Assembly: GCA_019454045.1 (NCBI GenBank)
Contig: SKCR01034769.1
Location: forward strand, 29,288 to 93,287
From: Zanthoxylum bungeanum
Taxonomy: Eukaryota; Streptophyta; Magnoliopsida; Sapindales; Rutaceae
DNA: 64,000 bases
Direction of reading: 5' to 3'
Under the pieces are notes generated by a model that searched no databases, had not been told where the DNA came from, and worked only from the letters and a program-made list of their open reading frames with translations. Shown piece after piece: positions 44,300 to 56,321 of the stretch. Position 1 is the first letter of the stretch; each line of letters starts with the position of its first letter. The translations under genes and the position numbers were made by a program.

Positions 44300-45404
44300 T
44301 GTTGGACAAATATGACCCATAGCATCACTATTTGTACAGAATATGGTGTTGTTGTACAAATTAACTATGTGACAAAGGAAATTGCTCTTTTATCATTTGT
44401 AATTGGATTACCGGGATATATAAATGATAAAAGTCCATATGATTAGTTCCGGATTAATAAGATATGAGACGATATTAATCCATTAAGGTTTAATCATTAA
44501 AACATCCATAGTCCTAGTATTATCGAGATTGGACACCGATAATGCGGAATAGACTAGTATTGCACTTGTGCATGTTGTGGGACCATAACGGCAAAGTTCT
44601 CATATATTTGGGTATTGGATACTCAGGCAAGTGTAATAGGAGGTTGTGTTTACCGATGGTACGAAAACAGCTTCGTTCTGGATAGACCCCTCGGAATTCC
44701 ATTGGTAGTATGACAATGTGTCTATGGAAGTCCGAATCAGGGTAGGTGTATTTGGTCTTAACCTAAGACTTACATCGCTAATACTTGCGACAATCAATAT
44801 ACTTTGGTTTTGGTCGTCCAGGGCTTTAACAGGTTCTGTGTACGCCTCTTCTGGGTATAATGAGAATCGTAGTGTATTGGGTGTGATGTCGAGATGGAAG
44901 TATCACTCCAGTCATATGGAGATGATGGTCACGTAGGATATGGAACTGATACTCTTATATGCTGCAGCTATCGGGATAATATGACTAGGTCATGTTTATC
45001 CGATTATAGAGACTAATTACCAGAGATCCGATATGTGCTTTGTACGGGGCAGACACAATTCCAACCCCTGGCCTAGCACGTGACATCCGATACTGGATCA
45101 CAATACGCAATACTACGCCTGATATAGATTATATATTCCTTTAAGAATATTTCTGGAGAATTGGGTAGGCACGGTGCTTTGCTAGAAGCCAACCATGTCT
45201 TGTAAATCGGTAAAAACGTAGTACTAGGTACGTACGTGTTCGGATAGTCCGATGACCGGATTTACTGTCAACATATCCAGGGATCTCATGGGTCGCTTCC
45301 CGAAGATTCACCGAGGACGTATGACTCGGACATAATTAATCTGGGATTAATTATAAGAGAGAGAAAATTAATTTAGGATTAATTGCGGAAAAAATTTATC
45401 TCGG
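44300..45404 (+). mobile_element. 5' LTR of plus-strand Ty1-copia element, first part
   Basis: Starts TGTTGGACAAATATGACCC after caulimovirid sequence and matches the 3' LTR 56322-57420. It is split by the Ogre-family insertion 45405-48334 and resumes at 48335. The full 5' LTR would be about 1.9 kb. Confidence 0.9.
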
Positions 45405-48334
45405 TGTAGGCATTGCATTTTTACACATTAGCCCAATGATGAGTCTCGTATGGAGGCAACTACCTCTTTAGTCATGAAAGTCGCGGGAAACGGACGTTGG
45501 AAGGGTAAAGTTGGAAAATGGAATTTTCGTTGGATTTAACCTCGTTGTTTGGCTTCGGGTTGCTTGTTGGACCTCTGTTTTAAAACACACCAAACCCATT
45601 AAAACACATCTCACAAATTAAATAATTAAAACATTTAAAATACATGTCACAAACTAAATAAATCCAATTAAATTAAATAAAACACATGTCACAAATTAAA
45701 ATTCATTTCCCAAATTAAAATATTCAAATTAAATTCCATAAATAACATTCCTAATTAAAATAAATAACATTCCTAATTAAAATAAATCACATTCCTAATT
45801 TAATTAAATCACCTACCAATTTAAATAAATCATATCCTTAATTAAAAAGAACAAATCAAATCAATTCCCCTAATTAAAAGATTTCCTAATCATATACTAA
45901 ATAAAAAGATATCCCCAATTAATACACAAATCCTATTCCTTCTCCAACAAGGTAAACCTCCTCCCTTGGCCTATAAAAATAACCCTTCTCCACACAAAGC
46001 AAACCATGGCTGGCTGGCAGAGAAACAACGACTCCAAATGGTGAGACATCGAACCATTACCTAGCCTTAACAATGCCTTTGATTACACCCCTTTCAACTC
46101 ACTATAGAAACGATTAATTAAAGCACAAATTATACACATCACAAGACATGATTTCGGGGCCGATTCAAAATATCCCCAGTGGAGTCGCCAGACTGTAGAC
46201 AACAGAACCTGGGCGACGCTGTTCTAGGCTCGCGGCTTAGTTGGGAAGTACGAAATAACATGGAGTCGCCACCCGGTGTAAACCGGGACAAAGATTTAAG
46301 GCCGCACTCACCCCTCGCAAGGGAAGACCTTAAACTGTTGGGTTCGGAATGGTCCCTTACTTATGTCACTTGTGATGATATGATTTGTGCAATGAATCAA
46401 CCAAGTCTACTCAATAATCATGCTCAAGGATACTTAGATCTAATCATGCTTTCGTTCAAATAACTCCACGCAATGTAACACAACGAGCATATTGAGCTAT
46501 TAAATCAACATGTATAAATCATTATCCAAACACATCATAAACTAATAACATGCATAAGGAACAACCTAAATATGCTTTAACAAATAAATAACAAACTAAA
46601 TTATACCATGCTTTAAATAATAAACGAATAACCTAAAGACCATAACATGCTCAAATACAAATTTGGATGAGACGAGATATGTGTATCTTAAGTGGCACGG
46701 GGCATTGTATCCCGAGTGCAGATCATATTACCGTCCATTCGGAATCGACTATGGAATTTATGTCCGGGTTTCCATCCGATTTACCACAAAAGGGAACACA
46801 TATCCCGCTCATCCAACAATCACATAATGCCTCAAACGACTCTCATGCAATTATATATCAAAATAAATAAACAAAAATAAAGAAGATAAGTAAAAAGGGT
46901 GCCCTCAGGTCTAACCTCTTTTGTTGTCTCACGAAAGGGCGTTACACGTCCGTTGGAAGGGTGAATGATCTGCAACTCTTTTGGTTCACCAACTCAACGT
47001 CTTTCCTCGATGTTTTACTGTTCGGGCTGCTATTTTTACTCTGTTTCGCTGCTGTTTCTGTTGTATTTTTTGGTCGCTATTTTGGGGTAATTAAGGGACT
47101 GGTTTGTGCAGTTTTTGGGGACTGTTTTATGGCTAAAATCTGGACAGTTTCAGGGGTTTATGGGGGCTGTTTTGAGGTGGTTTGTGCGTGAAATTGGGCT
47201 GCTTGGGAGGTTCTTTTCCACGGCAATTTGAAGGGATTTTGGTGCAGTTGTGATGCGGCTGTGAGGGGGCTTTGTGGGCTTGTATTTGTCGTTTGCTGTG
47301 TGTAGGTTTCTTGGTCTTACGGCGTGCGTGAATTAAAGGAGGGTGAGGCAGGCTGTGAGGAGCTATTGGCGTGTATAGGTAGTTTGTTTCTATTTGATTC
47401 GTTCGGTCAGGCTGTGCCAAAGGTTGATGAGTTGGTTTCGTGGAGATAGTGGGGTGTGGGGCAGTTTGAATGGTGCGCTGGAGGCTGTGACGTGAAGTGG
47501 AGTGCTAGGTGTGTTGGGTGCTTGATGAAGGTTATGGCTTAAGGGTTGGTGACGAGTGGAGGGGTGAGGCTAGGTGGCAGGTACGTTGTGGTGAGTGGTT
47601 TAATGGCTTTACGCGTGATCAAGGTTTGTGGGCAACTTTTCTGTGTTGGCAAGAGGCGCTGAGGGATGATCAAGGGCGAGAGGCGAGGGAGATTTGGAAT
47701 TTCAGAGTGATTTTTGTTTTGTTTATTTTGCCGTGAGTCTCTGCCAGCCAGCCAGGGTTTGGTTTGTGTGGAGAAGGGTTATTTTTATAGGCCAAGGGAG
47801 GAGGTTTACCTTGTTGGAGAATGAATATGATTTGTGTATTAATTGGGGATATCTTTTAATTTAGTATATGATAAGGAAATCTTTTAATTAGGGGAATTGA
47901 TTTGATTTGTTCTTTTTAATTAAGGATATGATTTATTTAAATTGGTAGGTGATTTATTTAAATTAGGAATGCGATTTATTTTAATTAGGAATGTTATTTA
48001 TGCAATTTAATTTGAATATTTTAATTTGGGAAATGAATTTTAATTTGTGACATGTGTTTTATTTAATTTAATTGGATTTATTTAGTTTGTGATATGTATT
48101 TTAAATATTTTAAATATTTAATTTGTGAGATGTGTTTTAATGGGTTTGGTGTGTTTTAAAACAGAGGTCCAACAAGCAACCTGAAGCCAAACAACGAGGT
48201 TAAATCCAACAAAAATTCCATTTTCCAACTTTACCCTTCCAACGTCCGTTTCCCGCGACATTCATGACTAAAGTGGTAGTTGCCTCCATACGAGACTCAT
48301 CATTGGGCTAATGTGTAAAAATGCAATGCCTACA
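45405..48334 (-). mobile_element. Ogre-family insertion with inverted LTR ends
   Basis: Right part 46194-48334 is an Ogre-like LTR in minus orientation (TGTAGGCATTGC at 48334 to TGTCTACA at 46194). It is followed by the tRNA-Arg-type PBS (46173-46190) and ~150 bases of leader. Left part 45405-46022 is the first ~620 bases of the same LTR in plus orientation. Both ends of the insertion therefore begin with TGTAGG pointing inward. It is flanked by CTCGG (45400-45404) and CTGGG (48335-48339). The unoccupied site is visible in the 3' LTR near 57420 (tctgggataaaat). Confidence 0.88.
46173..46190 (-). other. Primer-binding site of Ogre family (tRNA-Arg type)
   Basis: The minus strand reads TGGCGACTCCACTGGGGA three bases after the LTR end. 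It is better conserved than the copy at 12189-12206. Confidence 0.75.
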
Positions 48335-49176
48335 CTGGGATAAAATACTATTTAAAGAGAGAGAACGATTAATTTGGAATTAATCGATAAAATAATATAT
48401 TTGATATATTATACGAAATTAAATTTTGACGCGGAATTAAAATTAGATTTTAATTCGGGCGAACGAGTTAATTTAGAATTAATTCGCTAGCGACGTGAAT
48501 AGTAATTTTGCTAGGCATAATTATTTAATTAAATTTGATTTAATTACGTCGCAACGGAAAATTCGTTAATTCGGAATTAGCGAACCCGAGCCCGAGAGTG
48601 TTTGTCGGCCCACTCGGATTTTGAATCGAGTGGGGCCCACATGTCACATCACTTGTCATTTGACTTACCTTTATGGTGATGGAATTTGGTGGGTGGGTGA
48701 TGGCTTGTTTTACACTCCAAGTTGGTGAGATTTTTGACATATACCAAATATTGGTTTTGGTATATCATTAATTGATTTTGGAAATCAATTACAAGTCAAC
48801 TCATTTTTCTCTCCTTCTTCCTCTCTTCTCCATTCACGCCACTCTCACTCTCTTGGCATAAGGCTTAGCCGAAACTCACCAATGGAAATTGGAAAATTTG
48901 TTGCAAATTTTTCAAGAGCTAGCACTCAACGGAGTCATTCAAAGGTGATAGGGAAACCCATATATGAGCATGTAATCAACACTTAAAGCTTGGAGCTTGA
49001 AGATCCACACAAGGAGCACAACAAGGGGCTTGGCCGAGACTCTCAAGGAGCAGAAATTTTTTTGTGTTCATCGCATTGCAAAGCCGATCAAAGTGAGTAT
49101 TTCCAATACTTTACTTTGTTGTATTCACATATTTCATTTGCTTAATTGATATTGGTTTGACCTAGAAAACCCAACA
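48335..49176 (+). mobile_element. 5' LTR of plus-strand copia element, second part
   Basis: Resumes at CTGGGATAAAATAC and ends in CCCAACA at 49176, two bases before the primer site. The LTR has a TGTTGG/CCAACA inverted end repeat. The last ~500 bases (48640-49176) are absent from the two truncated LTRs of the family in this window. Confidence 0.87.
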
Positions 49177-49177
49177 A

Positions 49178-49189
49178 TGGTATCAGAGC
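49178..49189 (+). other. Primer-binding site, initiator tRNA-Met
   Basis: TGGTATCAGAGC, the exact Met-type primer site of most plant copia elements, one base after the LTR end. Confidence 0.93.
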
Positions 49190-49772
49190 GGTCATTAAGC
49201 ATGAAAATGAATTAGGGTAAAATTGATTTGAACATGATTTGATAAAATTGATTGATTGAGTATGCTTGAATGATGATAACTTAGAGTTATGCATGATCAA
49301 TTTGATGAAAATTGAATTGGATTATTTTTTCCCCAAAAATTTGGCTTGGCCGAATTGATTATATGCCCTAAAGTCATGGTAATTTTGTTTTTTGATCATT
49401 GGATGAGTTGAAAGACATGTGATAAATTGATTTATGATTTAATTGGATTGAAATCGAAATCGGATTTAAAAATCCCTACAATTATCGTGACATCATAGCA
49501 TTAAATGAGATGATTTTTTATTCAATAATGTTGGGCCAAGTTTGGTTTAAGTTAATTGGTTGGATCCAATTGGGCCTAAAATCATTTCCATGAAGTCCAA
49601 ATATAATACAATGGGCCTTTAAAATTTTAATTGGGCCTAATTATTTTTTGGTAAATGGTGATTCCTTATTGGGCTTTGGTTGCCAAGTCCATGCCTTATA
49701 AATTAATTGAAAGCCCATTGGACTTTAATTAAATTGATATTGGATGTTAATTGGGCTTTGAGACCCGTAAAG

Positions 49773-51960
49773 ATTAGATTTAGAATCTAAGTCGCAAAGG
49801 CTCATTAATAAAGTGTAATTATTTAATTTAGAATTAAATAAAGAATTAGTATTGAATACAAATTAAATTGGATTTAATATTCTAGTTTGATATAATTCAA
49901 GAATTCGTACTTTGAGTACTTATTCTTAAAACGAGTTGGACTCGTGCAAATCAAATCGTTGTTTGAACATTGGATGGTCATTAATTTCAGATTAATTAAT
50001 TGGATTAGATTGATTGATAACATGCTTTGTGTGAATACATGAATGTGATGTATGAATAATGTATATCAGATGGATATTAGATAGGTGAGGGCAATTTTGG
50101 AAATTATTGTAATAAATTTAGAATTTATTAAATTTAACCTGCGTGTCCAGCCTTTATCTCTCGATTCTTTGTAATTTTCTTCTCACCAATTCCCTCAATG
50201 TAATGAGGTTTCTTTGATGTATTATGTAATTGGGTAGAAGTTAGAATAATGCTAGCCGGGGAGAGGAAAGAGAGTGATTTGTTCTAGGAACAATTTGTGC
50301 GATATCCATCTTTATATCATTATTAATTTATTTACCGCCCATTATTATGCTTTTAGAATGCATGCTTAAGTGTGTATGATGAGACCTAATCAAAGATAAT
50401 TAATTGGTTGCCAATTACGCGAAAAACCCTCAACAAATATTAAGCGTTTTCCTTCCATTTAATGATTCATTCTCAAGATCCAAGATTGGCACTAGTTATA
50501 TTAGATTTAGAATTTAAGTCGCAAAGGCTCATTAATAAAGTGTAATTATTTAATTTAGAATTAAATAAAGAATTAGTATTGAATACAAATTAAATTGGAT
50601 TTAATATTGTAATTTGATATAATTCAAGAATTCGTACTTTGAGTACTTATTCTTAAAACGAGTTGGACTCGCGCAAATCAAATCGTTGTTTGAATATTGG
50701 ATGGTCATTAATTTCAGATTAATCAATTGGATTAGATTGATTGATAACATGCTTTGTGTGAATACATGGATGTGATGTATGAATACTGTATATCGGATGT
50801 ATATTAGATGGGTGAGGGCAATTTTGGAAATTGTTGTAATAAATATAGAATTTATTAAATTGGACCTGCGTGTCCAGCCTATTACCTCTTGATTCTTTGT
50901 ATTTATCTTCTCACCTATTCCCCTCAATGTAAATGAGGTTTCTTTAGAAGTGTTATGTAATTGGGTAGAAGTAAGATTTGTGCTAGCGGGAGAGCATATG
51001 GAGAGATTTGTTATAGGAACAAAATATTTTAAATATCCATCTGCATATCATTATTAATTTATTTATCACGCCTTATTATGCTTTTAGAATGCATGTTTAA
51101 GGGTGAATGATGAGACCTAATCAAAGATAATTAATTGGTTGCCAATTACGCGAAAAACCCTCAACAAATATTAAGCGTTTTCCTTCTATTTAATGATTCA
51201 TTCTCAAGATCCAAGATTGGCACTAGTTATATTAGATTTAGAATTTAAGTCGCAAAGGCTCATTAATAAAGTGTAATTATTTAATTTAGAATTAAATAAA
51301 GAATTAGTATTGAATACAAATTAAATTGGATTTAATATTGTAGTTTGATATAATTCAAGAATTCGTACTTTGAGTACTTATTCTTAAAACGAGTTGGACT
51401 CGCGCAAATCAAATCGCTGTTTGAACATTGGATTGTCATTAATTTCAGATTAATTAATTGGATTAGATTGATTGATAACATGCTTTGTGTGAATACATGG
51501 ATGTGATGTATGAATAATGTATATCAGATGGATATTAGATGGGTGAGGGCAATTTTGGAAATTGTTGTAATAAATATAGAATTTATTAAATTGGACCTGC
51601 GTGTCCAGCCTATTACCTCTTGATTCTTTGTATTTATATTCTCACCTATTCCCCTCAATGTAAATGAGGTTTCTTTAGAAGTGTTATGTAATTGGGTAGA
51701 AGTAAGATTTGTGCTAGCGGGAGAGCATATGGAGAGATTTGTTATAGGAACAAAATATTTTAAATATCCATCCGCATATCATTATTAATTTATTTATCGC
51801 GCCTTATTATGCTTTTAGAATGCATGTTTAAGGGTGAATTATGAGACCGAATCAAAGATAATTGATTGGTTGCCAATTACGCAAAAAACCCTCAACAAAT
51901 ATTCAGCGTTTTTCCTTCCATTGAATGATTCATTTTCAAGATCCAAGATTGGCACTGGTT
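49773..51960 (+). repeat. Three tandem ~730-bp repeats in copia leader
   Basis: Units start with attagatttagaat at 49773, 50500 and 51231 (periods 727 and 731) and end before tgttggccaaag at 51961. Units 2 and 3 are almost identical; unit 1 differs slightly more. The minus-strand relative (4510-5230) carries only one such unit plus the start of another before it is cut, so amplification is element-specific or was lost there. Confidence 0.93.
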
Positions 51961-52338
51961 TGTTGGCCAAAGTCAAGACATTTGTCCATTGCAGATGTGT
52001 TTGAATCATGAAGGCTTTGTTCCATATCGCATGTCTTGTCCAAGTTGTAATTTGTTGGCCAAAGTCAAGATCACTTCTTGTCCATCGACATCGATTACGA
52101 AGCTTTTCAAGGTCAATGGGTCCCGCTTAACTGGAATCATTAAGTTTGTTGTGCCAAAGCCAAGGCTAAGTTGATTCAGAGGAAAAAGGTTAGGGAATAT
52201 ATCGGATATATTGGCATATATTAGATATATGTTTCGGACTTGGATGTCCACCTACTGGATCTAGGAATTGGATGAGATCCAATTGATCTTAGAGATCTAC
52301 CTAGTTAAATATCATACAGCTTGTTGGCCAAAGTCAAG
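51961..52338 (+). repeat. Three exact 17-bp motifs in copia leader
   Basis: tgttggccaaagtcaag at 51961-51977, 52053-52069 and 52322-52338. The same triplet at the same spacing occurs at 4358-4733 in the minus-strand relative. Confidence 0.85.
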
Positions 52339-53029
52339 GTTGTGTGTTATTTAACGGGATCCTAGTCCACTAGCAAACTAGGTTTCCCGAGTACTCAATA
52401 GAGGGTTAGAGGCTCGCCGAAAAATAGTGGGAGGCAATTATTAAATTTGCAATTTCGTTTAGATACTTGCCAATACGCGCTCATTTCAATTTTTCGTCAT
52501 TACTTAAATATATATTAGTTGGACTAATATTTAATCGTTGTTTTAATTAAACAGTTGGACTGTATTCAAACTACTTCAAATTATAGTTGATTATATAATT
52601 GGATTATAGTAATCAATATATTTGAATTTAACCAATCAAATTATAGTTGATTATATAGTTAGACTATAGTAATCATTATATTCAATAGTACCCGAAATCA
52701 TTGATTGGATAATTGGACTATTGAAATCAAGATAACTGAAAGATTAACATTTATAACATAATCCTGGGGAAAATGTCTTTAAGCGACTTTAATTTTCAAA
52801 TTGGGAATAAAACCTCAGGATAGTCCTGGGAACTGAGAAGTTATTCTATTTGATAGAAAAACCTCTTGGGCCTAATCCCGGAGTTGAGCAAATAGTATAA
52901 CATCATCTTTGGAATCCTTTATGCTAGATGCAATGACACTTTAATTTCGTTGTCAAAATTAAGGATTATATCCTTGTACCATGATGATGAAATTAAAGAT
53001 CTTCATAGATCTATCCTTAGATCTTAGAA

Positions 53030-53486
53030 GTATAAATTGCAAAAGAAGCTCTTTCGCTCGCGTATGTCAGAGGGTACATCTTTCGAGCATTAGGTGTCGC
53101 AGATGATTGCTGACATCGATCTGCTAGGTTATCTAGGCATTACCTACGTGGCCGAGACTACCAAAGATTTGATCTTATAGTCTCTACCCGAAAGCTGAGG
53201 TAGGTTCATTGTGAACCAAGAGTAAACTCTTGGAGAGTTCATGGCTATGCTCAAGGAGGCAAAACCAGAGCTTCTAAAAGGGGCAAAGGCAAAATCATTA
53301 CAGTCTTCTGGGAAGACAAAGGACATATCCCAAGATGTCTGCCTAAACTGTGGCAAACATGGTCACTGGGAACGTGACTGTCGTATGGACAAGGTAGACA
53401 TGAAGGAATTGAAGAGGGGCAAGGCTCCGTCTTCAAGTATGTTTGTCATAAACATGTTCACTATTAGTTTCAAAATTGGATTTTGA
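53030..53486 (+). pseudogene. Copia gag C-terminal fragment
   Basis: The frame 53241-53486 holds a perfect CCHC knuckle CLNCGKHGHWERDC, a basic region (MKELKRGK), then SSSMFVINMF, which matches the usual start of the protease part of copia polyproteins. A stop ends it before the protease DTG. The N-terminal gag is not recognisable. Gag would form the particle and bind RNA. It is dead here. Confidence 0.75.
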
Positions 53487-53859
53487 TACTAGATGTAGTA
53501 CATAAATATGTACTGATGTGTAGAATCTGCTGATTAGCAGGAGACTGACTTCAGTTGAGATCAACCTACGAGTCGAAAACGGGACGAGAGTCATTGTTTT
53601 AACCGTAGAATCCTAATCTTAGGAACTACATTTCCAGTATGTACTTAAATTAGGAAACTGTTATAATGTACCTAGTTTGACTAGAAACATTATCTCTATA
53701 TCTAAGTTTAACCCGTTGCAGATATACCTTTATATTCTAGAACACTAAAGTGTTTTATTTTATAAAGATGATATTGAGATAAACACATTAGATGTGAATA
53801 ACAGTATTTATATTTTGAATATAAATGAATCTCAAAAGTATAACATGACAAACAAATAG

Positions 53860-54500
53860 CTCAAACTGAATTAATCAGATGAGACTTATTTATGGCATTG
53901 TTGTCTGGGACACATAAACAAGACTCGTATATCCACACTTTCGAAGAGTTGGTACTAGGACGAATTTGATTCTATTCAAATGATGTCTAGGAATCTGGTT
54001 TATTAGCCAAAGTGCCTAAAACACCTTTTACTTGGTAAAAGTGCAAGTGCCACCGATCTGTTAGCCCTCGTTCATAATGACGTAAGTGGGCCCATATCTA
54101 GCTAGGCTAGAGGTGGATATGAACACTTTGTAACCTTTACGGATGTGGCATCGCGTTATGGTTATGTGTTTCTTGTGAAACACGAATCGAAAACTTTTGA
54201 TAAATTCAAAGAGTTTCGACACGAAGTATAAAAACAGATCGGCAAGAGTATTAAAACTATCACAATTAGACCATGATGGAAATACTTAAGCAATAAGCTT
54301 CTCAATTATTTGAAAGAGTATAGTATTCTTTCACAGTGGACTCCTCCCGGAACACCTCAATTGAGCGGTGTGTCCGAACGGAGAAACCGAATTTTGTTGG
54401 ACATGATAAGGTTAATCATGAGTCGCTCTGAGCTACCATTTTCCTTCAAGGGATACGCATTAAACAGTACAATACTTATTTTGAATAAGGTTCCATGAAA
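53860..54500 (+). pseudogene. Copia integrase remnant
   Basis: The HHCC region survives in parts (LWHCCLGHI-like at 53895-53920). The core shows HNDVSGP (54070-54090), DVASRYGYVFLV (54142-54180) and SQWTPPGTPQLSGVSERRNRILLDM (in pieces, 54330-54410; the E of the DDE triad is in SER). Several frameshifts and stops (for example near 54105 and 54270) separate these. It cannot be active. Confidence 0.78.
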
Positions 54501-54839
54501 ATCTGTTTGACAGAATTCATATTAGATATGAACAGGAAAGAAACTAGGTTTTCTCATTCCTGAAGATTTGGGTATGCTGGGCATATGTTTGGATGATACC
54601 AAACTAAAACCCAAATTGGATAAATGCCTATTTTGTGGGTTATCCTAGGGAAACCAAAGTATAGTACTTATACAACTCACAAGAAAACAATCTAATTGTT
54701 ACTCTCCATGCGGTTTTCCTAAGAGGAATACCTATATGCAGTGGTAAGTGGGAGGAAAGTAAAACTCGATGAAAATCGGAGTAATACTGTTCCAGGCACC
54801 GAGTCCTTAATGGAACACAAATAGTTCATCAGGGATGAA

Positions 54840-55620
54840 ACTATACCAATAATCTTTGAATACACAAGAACCGCGTAATTCGAAGAGAGTCAGAAAACAA
54901 CCTGGGAGGTATGGGTTTCTGATCTCACCTCATGTAGATGTCAATCTTATTGAGGAAGACAAACTGACTACGTATGAGGAAGTGATACAAGGTATCGACT
55001 CCCTATTATGGCAAAGTACCATGAAGTCCGAAATGGATTCCATGTATACCAACCAAGTTAGTATACTGGTTGATGTACCGGAAGGCATTGTGCCTATTGG
55101 TACTATATTAGTCTTCAAGGAAGACATACATGGATGGCAACATACCAACGTACAAAGCTAGGCTTGTAGCGAAAAGGTATCGTTATCAACATTGTGTCGA
55201 TTACGATGAAACCTTTTATCTGTTACCATGATTAAATCCATTTAGATAATGCTTGCTAATGTTGCATGTTTCATTTATGAAATATGGCAGCTGAACGTCG
55301 AAATCGTTTTCCTTAAACGGAAACCTTTTGGAGGATGTTTACAACATCCTGACGGTTTTGTCGTACCAAAACAAGCAAACAAGGTTTGCAGGTTAATTCG
55401 ATCCATTTATGGATTGAAGCAAACATTGAATTCTTGGAACTATCGTTTTGATGTAATCATAATGGTATATGATTTAATTCAAAACAAAAATGATTCTTGT
55501 GTATATAATGAGGTTAGTGGGAGCGCACTAAAAATGAGTGTCATATATAATGATGACATATCATTTCTTGGAAATGATATTCCCATAATACAATCGGTGA
55601 AAGCTTAGCTTTCATGAGAA
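54840..55620 (+). pseudogene. Copia reverse transcriptase remnant
   Basis: Frame 54856-55161 has the linker RRSxR-like NSKRVRKQPGRYGF, then the RT start TTYEEVIQ and MKSEMDSMYTNQV. Frame 55249-55608 has FLKRKPFGGCLQHPDGFVVP, then SIYGLKQTLNSWN. Where YVDD is expected it reads IYNDDISFLGND, so one catalytic-box residue differs (ND for VD). A frameshift near 55160-55250 splits the domain. Confidence 0.82.
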
Positions 55621-55869
55621 AATTCTCCATAGAATTCTTGGGAGAGACAACCTTTATTATAGGAATAAGGATCTATTAGGATAGATCTAAAAGTTGTTGG
55701 CACTCTCCGAGAACTCGTACATTGAAAAATATGTACGGGACCTGATGTCTCATATGCTTTGAGGATATGGAGTCACAATCAGGCCAATCCAAGTGATGGT
55801 CACTGGATTGATGTTAAGAACATCCTTAAGTTTCTTAGATGAACTAAAGATGCTTTCTTGAGCTATGGA

Positions 55870-56310
55870 GAATGAGAACTTGGAGTGACTGGGTTCACTG
55901 CTGCAAGTTTCCTAACTTACAAAAATGACTATAAGTCATAATAAAGGTACTCAATAGTTTGAATTACGGAATAGTGAGCTCGAAATCTTCCAAGCAAGAT
56001 ACTGTTGCCGAATAAATAACAAAAGCGGAATATTGATGCAGCTGAGGCAGCAATAGAAGCGTTTTGGATCTATAATAATCCTAATTGGATTAGGAGTAGT
56101 TCTGTTAGCAGCTGAGCTAGGCTACATCACAGGCTAAAGAATTAATGGTCTCATCAACGATCCAAGTACATACTTCAACTATTCATCTGATTCGTTCGGA
56201 TCATACATCGTGGCGATGTGATAATCGAATAAATCGCATTAGATGATAATTTTGCAAATCCGCTGACAAAGGCTATTCTCAGCAGAAGTTTGAGTGATTG
56301 GCTATAGGCC
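55870..56310 (+). pseudogene. Copia RNase H remnant
   Basis: Recognisable from pieces such as EAAIEAFW (56043-56066), which corresponds to the family's 'AEYIAA..EA.W', and 'ANPLTKAI' (56253-56276) near the C-terminus. Several stops. It ends just before the polypurine tract AAGTGGGAGAT (56311-56321). Confidence 0.68.
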
Positions 56311-56321
56311 AAGTGGGAGAT

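Larger units (their letters stand above)
49190..53000 (+). mobile_element. Long non-coding leader of copia element
   Basis: About 3.8 kb lies between the PBS and recognisable gag. It contains GGGCC(C/T)-rich sequence (49550-49770), three 730-bp tandem repeats, three 17-bp motifs and an AT-rich block 52490-52740 with 'tatagttgattatatagtt' repeats. No gag N-terminus could be recognised. Confidence 0.75.
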
